Origin: JACRAR01 sp041674385
GTDB lineage: Bacteria; Pseudomonadota; Gammaproteobacteria; Burkholderiales; Rhodocyclaceae
Reading direction: 5' to 3'
NCBI GenBank assembly: GCA_041674385.1
Contig: JBAYVU010000007.1
Location: 34,794 to 98,793, forward strand
Length of the DNA stretch: 64,000 nucleotides
Of this stretch, positions 42,233 through 49,483 are shown piece after piece. The notes beneath the pieces were generated by a model. That model worked only from the letters and a program-made list of their open reading frames with translations. It was not told where the DNA came from and searched no databases. The stretch's first letter is position 1; every line of letters starts with the position of its first letter. The translations under genes and the position numbers were made by a program.

Positions 42233-42673
42233 CTAGGGTTTGAGTTGCCCGCGAATCTCTCCGCCCTTGTTCTCGACACTATGCACATTGACATACAGCT
42301 GGCCTGCTTTATAGGCTTGATACTGCGCCTCGGTCATCTTCGTCCCGGCGGGAACCATCCAGCCGTTGTCGCCGTTCTTGACGAACGGGATGATAACCGG
42401 TCCATTTGCTCCAGCAGAACCTTGATGGATATGTGCCATGGTCCCATTGATTCCCTTGGTGGTAATGCCGCCGCTCAGGCTCATATCGGAATTGACGGTG
42501 ATGTTGCCGCTACCGGTCGCAGCGGTTTTTACCGGGGGAACTTCCTGGTCGCCATTGAGGGTAATCTCGATTTCTTCCCCGAAAGCCACGGTCGGGAATG
42601 TGGCCAGCGACATGACTGCCACGGCAAACACTCCGATTAAACCGAGGCGATGGGTTGTTGCGAATGTATTCAT
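42233..42673 (-). CDS. Secreted CHRD domain protein
   Basis: 146 residues. ATG at 42673 with AGGAGAGG about 8 bases upstream. A signal peptide (LGLIGVFAVAVMSLATFPTVAFG, cleavage near residue 33) is followed by one CHRD domain: ITLNGDQEVPPVKTAATGSG, AHIHQGSAGANGPVIIPF and LYVNVHSVENKGGEIRGQL. CHRD was defined in chordin; bacterial versions are periplasmic or secreted and their function is unknown. It has a strong-looking promoter with a palindrome over the -35. Confidence 0.88.
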   Translation of the reverse strand: MNTFATTHRLGLIGVFAVAVMSLATFPTVAFGEEIEITLNGDQEVPPVKTAATGSGNITVNSDMSLSGGITTKGINGTMAHIHQGSAGANGPVIIPFVKNGDNGWMVPAGTKMTEAQYQAYKAGQLYVNVHSVENKGGEIRGQLKP

Positions 42674-42728
42674 GGTAAGCCTCTCCTGATTGGGTTGTTG
42701 GTCATGCGCTATCACTACGCATAAAATA

Positions 42729-42767
42729 AACATAGTAATAGCAGACTGATATTGTCAACTATAGTTG
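42729..42767 (-). promoter_or_regulatory. CHRD gene promoter with palindromic operator candidate
   Basis: On the minus strand TTGACA (42758-42753) and TATGTT (42734-42729) are 18 bp apart, 56 bp before the ATG. A perfect 12-bp palindrome CAACTATAGTTG (42756-42767) overlaps the edge of the -35 hexamer, a natural place for a repressor. Confidence 0.6.
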
Positions 42768-42864
42768 CGGCTGCTATATTGAAAAGACAAACGTTAAGGT
42801 ACTGACAACCGCGCGAATCTCTTTCGCAGAGCTAGGTGCGTAGCGCCGAGGGAACCATTGCGAC

Positions 42865-42966
42865 ATGAGCGGAAAGGAAACTAGTGGCATAGGCATGGCT
42901 GACGCATGCTCGCCCATGGTCGCGGGTGAGACGGCCGTCGCGCACTGCCGGCTCGCATGGTATTGA
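42865..42966 (+). CDS. Possible 33-residue leader peptide before peroxiredoxin
   Basis: ATG at 42865 is preceded by AGGGAA at a good distance and opens 33 codons ending in TGA at 42964, 11 bases before the peroxiredoxin ATG. The TGAGG at its stop also forms the ribosome site of the next gene, which would allow coupling. The peptide (two Cys, no hydrophobic stretch) matches nothing I know. It may be chance. Confidence 0.2.
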   Translation: MSGKETSGIGMADACSPMVAGETAVAHCRLAWY

Positions 42967-42977
42967 GGACTATCGCA

Positions 42978-43514
42978 ATGAAACGCTGGTTCGTATTCCT
43001 TGCGCTGTTTGTCGCCCTGCCCGTTGCCGCGGTGCTCAAGGTTGGCGATCCGGCGCCCGATTTCTCCACCCCGGCATCGCTAGGCGGCAAGGTGTTTCAA
43101 TTCAAGCTGTCCGCTGCGCTAAAGCATGGTCCGGTGGTGCTTTACTTCTATCCTGCGGCATTTACTCCCGGCTGCACCATCGAGGCACACAACTTCGCCG
43201 AGAGCATCGATCAGTACAAATCGCTCGGCGCCACGGTGATCGGGGTCTCGAATGACTCGATCGACACTCTCAACAGGTTTTCGGTAAGCGAGTGCCGCAG
43301 CAAGTTTGCCGTCGCAGCCGATCTCGACCAAAGCATCATGAAATCTTATGATGCCGTCCTGGCGGTCGTCACCCCCTATGCGAATCGTACTTCCTACGTG
43401 ATCGCCCCGAATGGCAGGATCGTCTATGTCTATAAGGACATGAATCCCGACAAGCATGCGGCGAACACGCTCAACGCACTGCGCCAATGGACGGCAGCGA
43501 GTCATAGTCCCTGA
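42978..43514 (+). CDS. Exported peroxiredoxin (AhpC/TSA-BCP type)
   Basis: 178 residues from ATG at 42978 (GAGG upstream). A signal peptide or N-terminal anchor (WFVFLALFVALPVAAVLKVG) precedes a thioredoxin-fold peroxidase. The peroxidatic cysteine is in FTPGCTIEAHNF; a second Cys in SVSECRSKF may resolve it. Most BCP/PrxQ proteins are cytoplasmic, so the export signal is a variation seen in some proteobacteria. The stop codon lies within a half copy of the 22-bp palindrome found at 40911. Confidence 0.88.
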   Translation: MKRWFVFLALFVALPVAAVLKVGDPAPDFSTPASLGGKVFQFKLSAALKHGPVVLYFYPAAFTPGCTIEAHNFAESIDQYKSLGATVIGVSNDSIDTLNRFSVSECRSKFAVAADLDQSIMKSYDAVLAVVTPYANRTSYVIAPNGRIVYVYKDMNPDKHAANTLNALRQWTAASHSP

Positions 43515-43524
43515 AATAGGCTCT
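43511..43524. repeat. Half copy of the 22-bp palindromic repeat
   Basis: CTGAAATAGGCTCT is identical, in reverse orientation, to 14 bases of the palindrome at 40911-40932 (its loop plus one arm). The other arm is degenerate here. It begins one base before the peroxiredoxin stop codon, so the repeat supplies the stop. Confidence 0.5.
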
Positions 43525-43609
43525 AAGGGCCGGCATGCCCTCGTGCTAGAATTTCCGCTCGGGCAAGGTGGTTTTCGCTGGAACCATTTCCGAGAATCGA
43601 GGTAATGCC

Positions 43610-44584
43610 ATGACCCATGCCATCCGTTTTCATCAGACTGGCGGCCCTGAAGTGCTGCGCTGGGAGGAAGTCCCGTTGCCGGAACCGCAACCCGGCGAGG
43701 CCACGGTCAAACATCATGCGGTGGGCCTCAACTTCATCGACATCTATCATCGCACCGGCCTCTACCCGCTGCCGCTGCCTTCGGGCATCGGTTTGGAGGG
43801 GGCTGGCGTGGTCGAGGCCGTTGGCAGCAACGTAACCGATCTCAAGCCCGGCGACCGCGTCGCCTATGCCGGCGGCCCGGTTGGCGCCTATGCCGAAATA
43901 CGCAATATTCCCGCCGACCGGCTGGTGCGACTGCCGTCCGCAATCAGCTTCGAACAGGGCGCGGCGATGCTGCTGCAGGGCATGACGGCACAATACCTGT
44001 TGCGTCGCACTTATCGCGTGCAACCGGGCGACTCCATCCTGATCCATGCTGCCGCCGGTGGCGTCGGGCTGATCGTCTGCCAATGGGCCAAGGCCTTGGG
44101 GGCGAATGTCATCGGTACGGTCGGTTCGGAGGAGAAAGCGGCATTGGCGAGAGCCCACGGCTGCGATCACGCACTCATCTACACGCGCGAAAATTTCGTC
44201 CAGCTTGTCAAGAAAATCACCGGCGGCGCGGGCGTGCCGGTGGTGTATGACTCGATCGGCAAGGATACCTTCATGGCTTCACTCGACTGCCTGCGTCCGC
44301 TCGGCATGATGGTCAGTTTTGGGAATGCCTCGGGGCCGGTGCCGCCTTTCGATCTGGGCGAACTGGCGAAGCGCGGCTCGCTGTTCGTGACGCGACCAAG
44401 CTTGTTTGCCTATGTGGCCAAGCGTGCCGACCTGCTGCAGTCGGCCGCCGAATTGTTCGACATGGTGATCTCTGGCCAGGTGAAAATCGAAGTCAACCAG
44501 ACCTATGCGCTCAAGGATGCAGCCCGGGCGCAATCCGACTTGGCTCTGCGCAAAACCACCGGTTCGACCATACTTCTTCCATAA
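43610..44584 (+). CDS. qor: NADPH:quinone oxidoreductase (zeta-crystallin type)
   Basis: 324 residues, medium-chain dehydrogenase/reductase fold without structural zinc. MTHAIRFHQTGGPEVLRWEEV, the quinone-reductase signature region GLNFIDIYHRTGLYPLPLP, the AAAGGVGLIVCQWAKALGA nucleotide-binding loop and the C-terminal ARAQSDLALRKTTGSTILLP all match Qor. The ATG at 43610 follows GAGGTAATGCC; an upstream in-frame start is less likely. The ParA-like gene follows after 2 bp. It probably reduces quinones or similar electrophiles with NADPH in the cytoplasm. Confidence 0.92.
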   Translation: MTHAIRFHQTGGPEVLRWEEVPLPEPQPGEATVKHHAVGLNFIDIYHRTGLYPLPLPSGIGLEGAGVVEAVGSNVTDLKPGDRVAYAGGPVGAYAEIRNIPADRLVRLPSAISFEQGAAMLLQGMTAQYLLRRTYRVQPGDSILIHAAAGGVGLIVCQWAKALGANVIGTVGSEEKAALARAHGCDHALIYTRENFVQLVKKITGGAGVPVVYDSIGKDTFMASLDCLRPLGMMVSFGNASGPVPPFDLGELAKRGSLFVTRPSLFAYVAKRADLLQSAAELFDMVISGQVKIEVNQTYALKDAARAQSDLALRKTTGSTILLP

Positions 44585-44586
44585 CC

Positions 44587-45219
44587 ATGCAATCCTTCCT
44601 TATCGCCAATCCCAAGGGCGGTTCCGGCAAGAGCACCCTGGCGACCAACCTCGCCGGCTGGTTTGCGCGGCAGGGACATCGCGTCATGCTGGGCGATATC
44701 GACCGCCAGCAATCGGCACGCGAGTGGCTGAAGTTGCGGCCGCCGGCTTTGCCGCATATCGCGAGCTGGGACATCCAGGCAGACGCGCCGGCACGGCCGC
44801 CGAAGGACACTACGCATGTCGTGCTCGACACGCCGGCCGGATTGCACGGCAAGAAACTGGCGCGAGTGCTTAAGCTCGTACATCGCGTGATTGTGCCGCT
44901 GCAACCATCGCTGTTCGATATCCTGGCGACCCGGAGTTTCCTCGATGCCTTGCTCGAAGAGAAAACCGTGCGCCGCCACGATGCTTTCATCGCCGTGATC
45001 GGCATGCGCGTGGATGCGCGCACCCGTGCGGCGCAGGAGCTGGAGCGCTTCCTGAGCACGTTGGGCCTGCCGGTGCTGACCACCCTGCGCGATACGCAAA
45101 ATTATGTGCAGGCGGCGGCGCATGGCCTGAGTATTTTCGATTTATCGCCCTCCCGCGCCGAGAAGGACTGGGAGCAATGGCAGCCGCTCATCGATTGGGT
45201 CGGCCAGCCCGCGATATGA
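44587..45219 (+). CDS. ParA/MinD-family ATPase
   Basis: 210 residues with a deviant Walker A motif NPKGGSGKST at residues 8-17, the Walker A' DIDRQQSA and Walker B-like THVVLDTPAG. This is the short ParA family (chromosomal ParA homologues and cargo-positioning ATPases). No parB-like gene is adjacent; it is 2 bp after qor and 71 bp before asnS, so partner and cargo are unknown. Chromosome partitioning proper is less likely without a ParB. Confidence 0.88.
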   Translation: MQSFLIANPKGGSGKSTLATNLAGWFARQGHRVMLGDIDRQQSAREWLKLRPPALPHIASWDIQADAPARPPKDTTHVVLDTPAGLHGKKLARVLKLVHRVIVPLQPSLFDILATRSFLDALLEEKTVRRHDAFIAVIGMRVDARTRAAQELERFLSTLGLPVLTTLRDTQNYVQAAAHGLSIFDLSPSRAEKDWEQWQPLIDWVGQPAI

Positions 45220-45290
45220 ACTGAAACGCAGGATTCCGTTATCGCTGCGATGCTTTCGTCATCTACCAACTTGCTCTTCATGAGGAATTC

Positions 45291-46691
45291 ATGACAATTT
45301 TTACTTGCCGGCAGATTCTCTACGGTGCCGCTCCCCTCGATGCGCCCGTGACCGTCAAGGGGTGGGTGCGCACTCGCCGCGATTCGAAAGCCGGCATATC
45401 CTTTGTCAATCTGTCCGATGGTTCATGCTTCCACACGCTGCAGGTGATTGTGTCCAACACGCTTCCCCATTACTTCGACCAGGTGCTGCACCTGACTGCG
45501 GGTTGCGCAATCGAAGCGACCGGAATAATCGTGCCGGCGCAAACCAGGAATCAGCCGTTCGAAATGCAGGCCAGTGAGATCAAGGTGATCGGCTGGGTGG
45601 ACGATCCCGACACCTATCCCATCCAGCCCAAGGCGCACAGCATGGAGTTCCTGCGCGAAGTGGCGCATCTCAGGCCGCGCACCAACGTCATCGGCGCCGC
45701 TACCCGGGTACGCAACACGATTGCCCAGGCGATCCACCGCTTTTTCCATGAGCGGGATTTCCTCTGGGTGAATACACCCATCATCACTTCGTCGGATGCC
45801 GAAGGCGCCGGCGAGCTGTTCCGCGTGTCGACACTGGACCTGATGAATTTGCCGCGCACGCCGGCAGGCGGCATCGATTTCTCAGGGGACTTCTTTGGGC
45901 GCGAGACCTTTCTCACCGTCTCGGGTCAGCTCAATGTCGAGGCTTACTGCATGGCCTTGTCCAAGGTCTATACTTTTGGCCCCACATTCCGTGCCGAGAA
46001 CTCCAACACCAGCCGCCACCTTGCCGAATTCTGGATGATCGAACCCGAGATCGCCTTTGCCGATCTCGCCGACGATGCCGCGCTTGCCGAAGCGCTGCTC
46101 AAATACATCCTGCAAGCGGTGCTGGATGAGCGCGGCGACGATATGGCGTTCTTCGACGAACGCATCGAGACCGGGCTCATCGCCAAGCTGCGGAGCATCG
46201 TCGATTGTGAATTCGTCCGCATGGATTACACGGAGGCCATCGCCATCCTGGGAAACTGCAAGGAAAAATTCAACTACCCGGTAAAATGGGGAATCGACCT
46301 GCAATCCGAACACGAGCGCTATATTGCGGAAAAACATGTCGGCAAACCGGTGATCCTGATGAACTACCCGAAAGAGATCAAGGCGTTCTACATGCGTCTC
46401 AACGACGACGAGAAGACCGTGGCGGCAATGGACGTGCTGGCGCCCGGCATCGGCGAAATTATCGGCGGCAGCCAGCGCGAGGAGCGTCTCGACGTGCTCG
46501 ATGCGCGCCTCGAGGAATGCCGCCTCGACCCGCACCACTATGGCTGGTATCGCGACCTGCGGCGTTATGGGACGGTGCCGCATGCCGGTTTCGGCCTGGG
46601 CTTTGAGCGTACGGTGTCCTACATCACGGGCCTGAGCAATGTGCGCGACGTGATTCCGTTCCCGAGAACGCCAGGCCATGCACGCTATTAA
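45291..46691 (+). CDS. asnS: Asparaginyl-tRNA synthetase
   Basis: 466-residue class IIb synthetase. The N-terminal OB-fold anticodon domain (VTVKGWVRTRRDSKAGISFVNLSDG) is followed by the class II core: FHERDFLWVNTPIITSSDAEGAGELF, motif 2 FRAENSNTSRHLAEFWMIEPE, and motif 3 GFGLGFERTVSYITG. The RBS is GAGGAATTC. Because asnS is present together with glnS, the organism makes Asn- and Gln-tRNA directly. Confidence 0.97.
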   Translation: MTIFTCRQILYGAAPLDAPVTVKGWVRTRRDSKAGISFVNLSDGSCFHTLQVIVSNTLPHYFDQVLHLTAGCAIEATGIIVPAQTRNQPFEMQASEIKVIGWVDDPDTYPIQPKAHSMEFLREVAHLRPRTNVIGAATRVRNTIAQAIHRFFHERDFLWVNTPIITSSDAEGAGELFRVSTLDLMNLPRTPAGGIDFSGDFFGRETFLTVSGQLNVEAYCMALSKVYTFGPTFRAENSNTSRHLAEFWMIEPEIAFADLADDAALAEALLKYILQAVLDERGDDMAFFDERIETGLIAKLRSIVDCEFVRMDYTEAIAILGNCKEKFNYPVKWGIDLQSEHERYIAEKHVGKPVILMNYPKEIKAFYMRLNDDEKTVAAMDVLAPGIGEIIGGSQREERLDVLDARLEECRLDPHHYGWYRDLRRYGTVPHAGFGLGFERTVSYITGLSNVRDVIPFPRTPGHARY

Positions 46692-46719
46692 GGCTGGTCG
46701 CCGCCGACGACTTGAGTGG

Positions 46720-47172
46720 ATGATCGACATGTTCTTGAAAATCAATCGGCCAGTTGGATCGTGCCTCGTTGCAGCCAGCCTGTGCCTGCTGGCTTTGCCA
46801 TGCCATGCTGCCAAGAAGAAGCCTGAACCTGTTCCATTCAACGGCGACTTGACCACGCCGGCCGTCAAACATGGCGTCGAGTGTCCGCTGCCCAAACAGC
46901 GTCCCTGCGTCATCAAGAAACCCGTCGGCACAGGCTACCGGGTGATCACCGCTGGCGTGACCCTGGAAGACATGGGGGAATACTGGCTCGCCGATTTGAC
47001 CAAGCTGAAAGACCCGAAGAGTAACCGGGCCTGGATGCAAATCTGGGCAGCCAACGGCGACCTGCACGAAATCGAGATCCTGTTTCCCAAGGAGCCGTTG
47101 GCGAAGCAAGTGAACCCGCCCAAGAAGGAAGCTGAGCCGGTCAAGGAAGAAGAGAAAAAGGCGACGGAGTAA
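46720..47172 (+). CDS. Small exported protein of unknown function
   Basis: 150 residues starting at ATG 46720 (or 46729). A clear signal peptide (VGSCLVAASLCLLALPCHA) is followed by a lysine/proline-rich mature protein with two Cys (VECPLPKQRPCVIKKP) that could form a disulfide. The charged tail contains KKEAEPVKEEEKKATE. I do not recognise the family. It lies 28 bp after asnS and converges on glnS. Confidence 0.65.
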   Translation: MIDMFLKINRPVGSCLVAASLCLLALPCHAAKKKPEPVPFNGDLTTPAVKHGVECPLPKQRPCVIKKPVGTGYRVITAGVTLEDMGEYWLADLTKLKDPKSNRAWMQIWAANGDLHEIEILFPKEPLAKQVNPPKKEAEPVKEEEKKATE

Positions 47173-47189
47173 AAGTAAGCGCCTATCAG

Positions 47190-48956
47190 TCAGGACTTTG
47201 CGGCGGTTCCCCAGGAATCCCTCAGCGTCACCGTGCGATTGAAGACCGGCGCATCGGCGTGCGAATCGAACCGATCGGCAACAAAGTAACCGTGGCGCTC
47301 GAACTGGAAGCGCTCTTCGGCAACGGCCTGTTGCAGCGCCGGTTCGAGGTAGGCGCGGATCAGCCGTTTTGAATTCGGGTTGATATCCAGCAGGAAATCC
47401 CGCTCACCGGCGCCGGGATTGGACGCGGCGAACAATCGGTCGTAAAGGCGCACTTCGGATTCGATGGCATGTGCGGCCGACAGCCAGTGCAGATTACCCT
47501 TGACCTTGTAATTATTGGCGCCCGGCGTGCCGGATTTCGAATCGGGCAGATACTCGCAATGCACGGCGACGATATTGCCATCGGCATCCTTGTCGCAGGC
47601 GCTGCACTTGACCACGAAGCCATAACGCAGCCGCACGCTATTGCCGGGAAACAGGCGGAAGTAGCCTTTGGACGGTACCTCCATGAAATCCTCGCGCTCG
47701 ATCCACAGTTCGCGCGAGAACGGCACGGCGCGATTACCCAGTTCCGGATGCTGCGGATGGTTGGGCGCAAAGCAGTCTTCGCTTTGGTCCTCGGGGTAGT
47801 TGTCGATGATCAGCTTGAGTGGATCGAGCACAGCGATGCGGCGCGGTGCGATCTCGTTGAGATGCTCGCGCATGCAGTCTTCGAGGAGGGAAAAATCTAT
47901 CCACGAGTCGGACTTGGAGACGCCGATGCGTTCGGCGAACAGCCTGAATCCTTCCGGCGTGAAACCGCGCCGACGAGCCCCGACGAGAGTCGGCATGCGC
48001 GGATCGTCCCAGCCGTCGGTATGTTTTTCCTCGACCAGTTGGATCAGCTTGCGTTTCGACAGCACGACGTAAGTCAGGTTGAGGCGGGAAAATTCGAGCT
48101 GCTGCGGCAGCGGCCTTTGCAGCAGTCCGCCCTCGGCCAGCCGTTCCAGCAGCCAGTCGTAGAATGGGCGTTGATCCTCGAACTCCAGCGTGCAGATGGA
48201 ATGGGTGATGTTCTCCAGCGCATCCTCGATGGGATGGGCGTAGGTGTACATCGGATAGATGCACCATGTGTCGCCGGTATTATGGTGCGTGGCGCGCCTG
48301 ATGCGGTAGATGGCCGGGTCGCGCAGATTGATGTTGGGAGAGGCCATGTCGATCTTGGCGCGCAGCACATGGCTGCCATCGGAGAATTCGCCGTTCCTCA
48401 TGCGCCGGAAAAGATCGAGATTTTCCTCGCGGGAACGCTCGCGATAAGGGCTGTTTCTCCCCGCTTCGGTAAGCGTGCCACGATTGGCGCGCATCGCCTC
48501 GGCACTTTGGCTGTCGACATAGGCATGGCCGGCGTCGATCAGGTGTTCGGCAAACTCGTACATCCAGCCGAAATAGTCGGAGGCGTAGTAAAGATTTTCC
48601 CGCCAGTCGAACCCCAGCCACCTGACCGCATCGATGATCGAATCGACGTATTCTTTTTCTTCCTTCTCGGGATTGGTGTCGTCGAAGCGCAGGTGGCAGA
48701 TGCCGTCGTAATCCCGCGCCAGGCCGAAATTCAGGAAAATGCTTTTGGCATGGCCATAATGCAGGTAGCCATTCGGCTCGGGCGGGAAGCGCGTACGGAT
48801 CTTCGGCGTGTCGATGGGCGCTGCGGCATGGGCCTGGGCGGGGCCGGGTGAGCCGGCCCAGCGGCGGCCGGCATACTTGCCGGCAGTCAGGTCGTCCTCG
48901 ATGATGTTGCGGATGAAGTTGGTGGCGGGGGCGGGAGTCTTGGCGGCGTTAGACAT
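47190..48956 (-). CDS. glnS: Glutaminyl-tRNA synthetase
   Basis: 588 residues, class Ib. The HIGH-type motif is in FPPEPNGYLHYGHAKSI, the KMSKS-equivalent is VLSKRKL, and DDTNPEKEEKEYVDSI and TLVGARRRGFTPEGFRLFAE are typical of GlnRS. The C-terminal beta-barrel anticodon-binding half is complete. The ATG at 48956 is chosen over TTG at 48971. The gene is divergent from crcB and converges on the small exported protein. Confidence 0.97.
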   Translation of the reverse strand: MSNAAKTPAPATNFIRNIIEDDLTAGKYAGRRWAGSPGPAQAHAAAPIDTPKIRTRFPPEPNGYLHYGHAKSIFLNFGLARDYDGICHLRFDDTNPEKEEKEYVDSIIDAVRWLGFDWRENLYYASDYFGWMYEFAEHLIDAGHAYVDSQSAEAMRANRGTLTEAGRNSPYRERSREENLDLFRRMRNGEFSDGSHVLRAKIDMASPNINLRDPAIYRIRRATHHNTGDTWCIYPMYTYAHPIEDALENITHSICTLEFEDQRPFYDWLLERLAEGGLLQRPLPQQLEFSRLNLTYVVLSKRKLIQLVEEKHTDGWDDPRMPTLVGARRRGFTPEGFRLFAERIGVSKSDSWIDFSLLEDCMREHLNEIAPRRIAVLDPLKLIIDNYPEDQSEDCFAPNHPQHPELGNRAVPFSRELWIEREDFMEVPSKGYFRLFPGNSVRLRYGFVVKCSACDKDADGNIVAVHCEYLPDSKSGTPGANNYKVKGNLHWLSAAHAIESEVRLYDRLFAASNPGAGERDFLLDINPNSKRLIRAYLEPALQQAVAEERFQFERHGYFVADRFDSHADAPVFNRTVTLRDSWGTAAKS

Positions 48957-49018
48957 GACGAGTGCGTTCAATGATACGAAACGCGAATTCTACCGGGTTA
49001 GACGGGCATCGCGGATGT

Positions 49019-49051
49019 GGAGTTGCCAACAATGTCGTAGCCGGCAACTCC
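49019..49051. repeat. Inverted repeat in the glnS/crcB spacer
   Basis: GGAGTTGCC and GGCAACTCC form a perfect 9-bp stem around a 15-nt loop, just upstream of a TAAAAT box (49064-49069) that could serve crcB. It is not followed by a T-run, and it does not match the fluoride riboswitch consensus I would expect before crcB. An operator or transcript hairpin are both possible. Confidence 0.4.
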
Positions 49052-49099
49052 GCCGGTTCAGCGTAAAATACTGGCTATGCCAAACTTCGCATACCGACG

Positions 49100-49483
49100 A
49101 TGAACCTCGCCAGCTTTGTCGCCGTAGGTTTCGGCGCCGCGCTTGGCGCCTGGTCGCGCTGGGGACTTGGGGTACTGCTGAACCCTTTGTTCCCGAGCGT
49201 GCCGCTCGGCACGCTGGCGGCCAACCTGATCGGCGGCTACCTGGTCGGCATGGCCGTGACGGTGTTTCACATCCACATCGATCTGCCGCCGGCATTCAAG
49301 CTGTTCGCGATTACCGGCTTCCTCGGCGGACTGACCACGTTTTCCTCCTTTTCCGCCGAAGTCGTCGCCCTGATCCAGCGCGCCGAATACGGCTGGGCCA
49401 TCGGCACCGCTTCGCTTCACCTTTTCGGTTCGCTGTTGCTGACCGGATTGGGGATATACACCGTTCTGCAACTCGCCAAATGA
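49100..49483 (+). CDS. crcB: Fluoride ion channel CrcB/Fluc
   Basis: 127 residues with four membrane helices. The Fluc signatures GTLAANLIGGYLVG (polar track Asn) and GFLGGLTTFSSFSAE (the central Na+ and Phe-box region) are present. It works as a dual-topology dimer that lets fluoride leave the cytoplasm. Its stop overlaps the hrpA start by 4 bp. No fluoride riboswitch was recognised upstream. Confidence 0.95.
   Translation: MNLASFVAVGFGAALGAWSRWGLGVLLNPLFPSVPLGTLAANLIGGYLVGMAVTVFHIHIDLPPAFKLFAITGFLGGLTTFSSFSAEVVALIQRAEYGWAIGTASLHLFGSLLLTGLGIYTVLQLAK

Larger units (their letters stand above)
42674..42977. other. Divergent spacer between CHRD and peroxiredoxin genes
   Basis: About 300 bp holding the CHRD promoter and palindrome (42729-42767) and, on the plus strand, a 33-codon open frame just before the peroxiredoxin. 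Nothing else was recognised. Confidence 0.6.
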
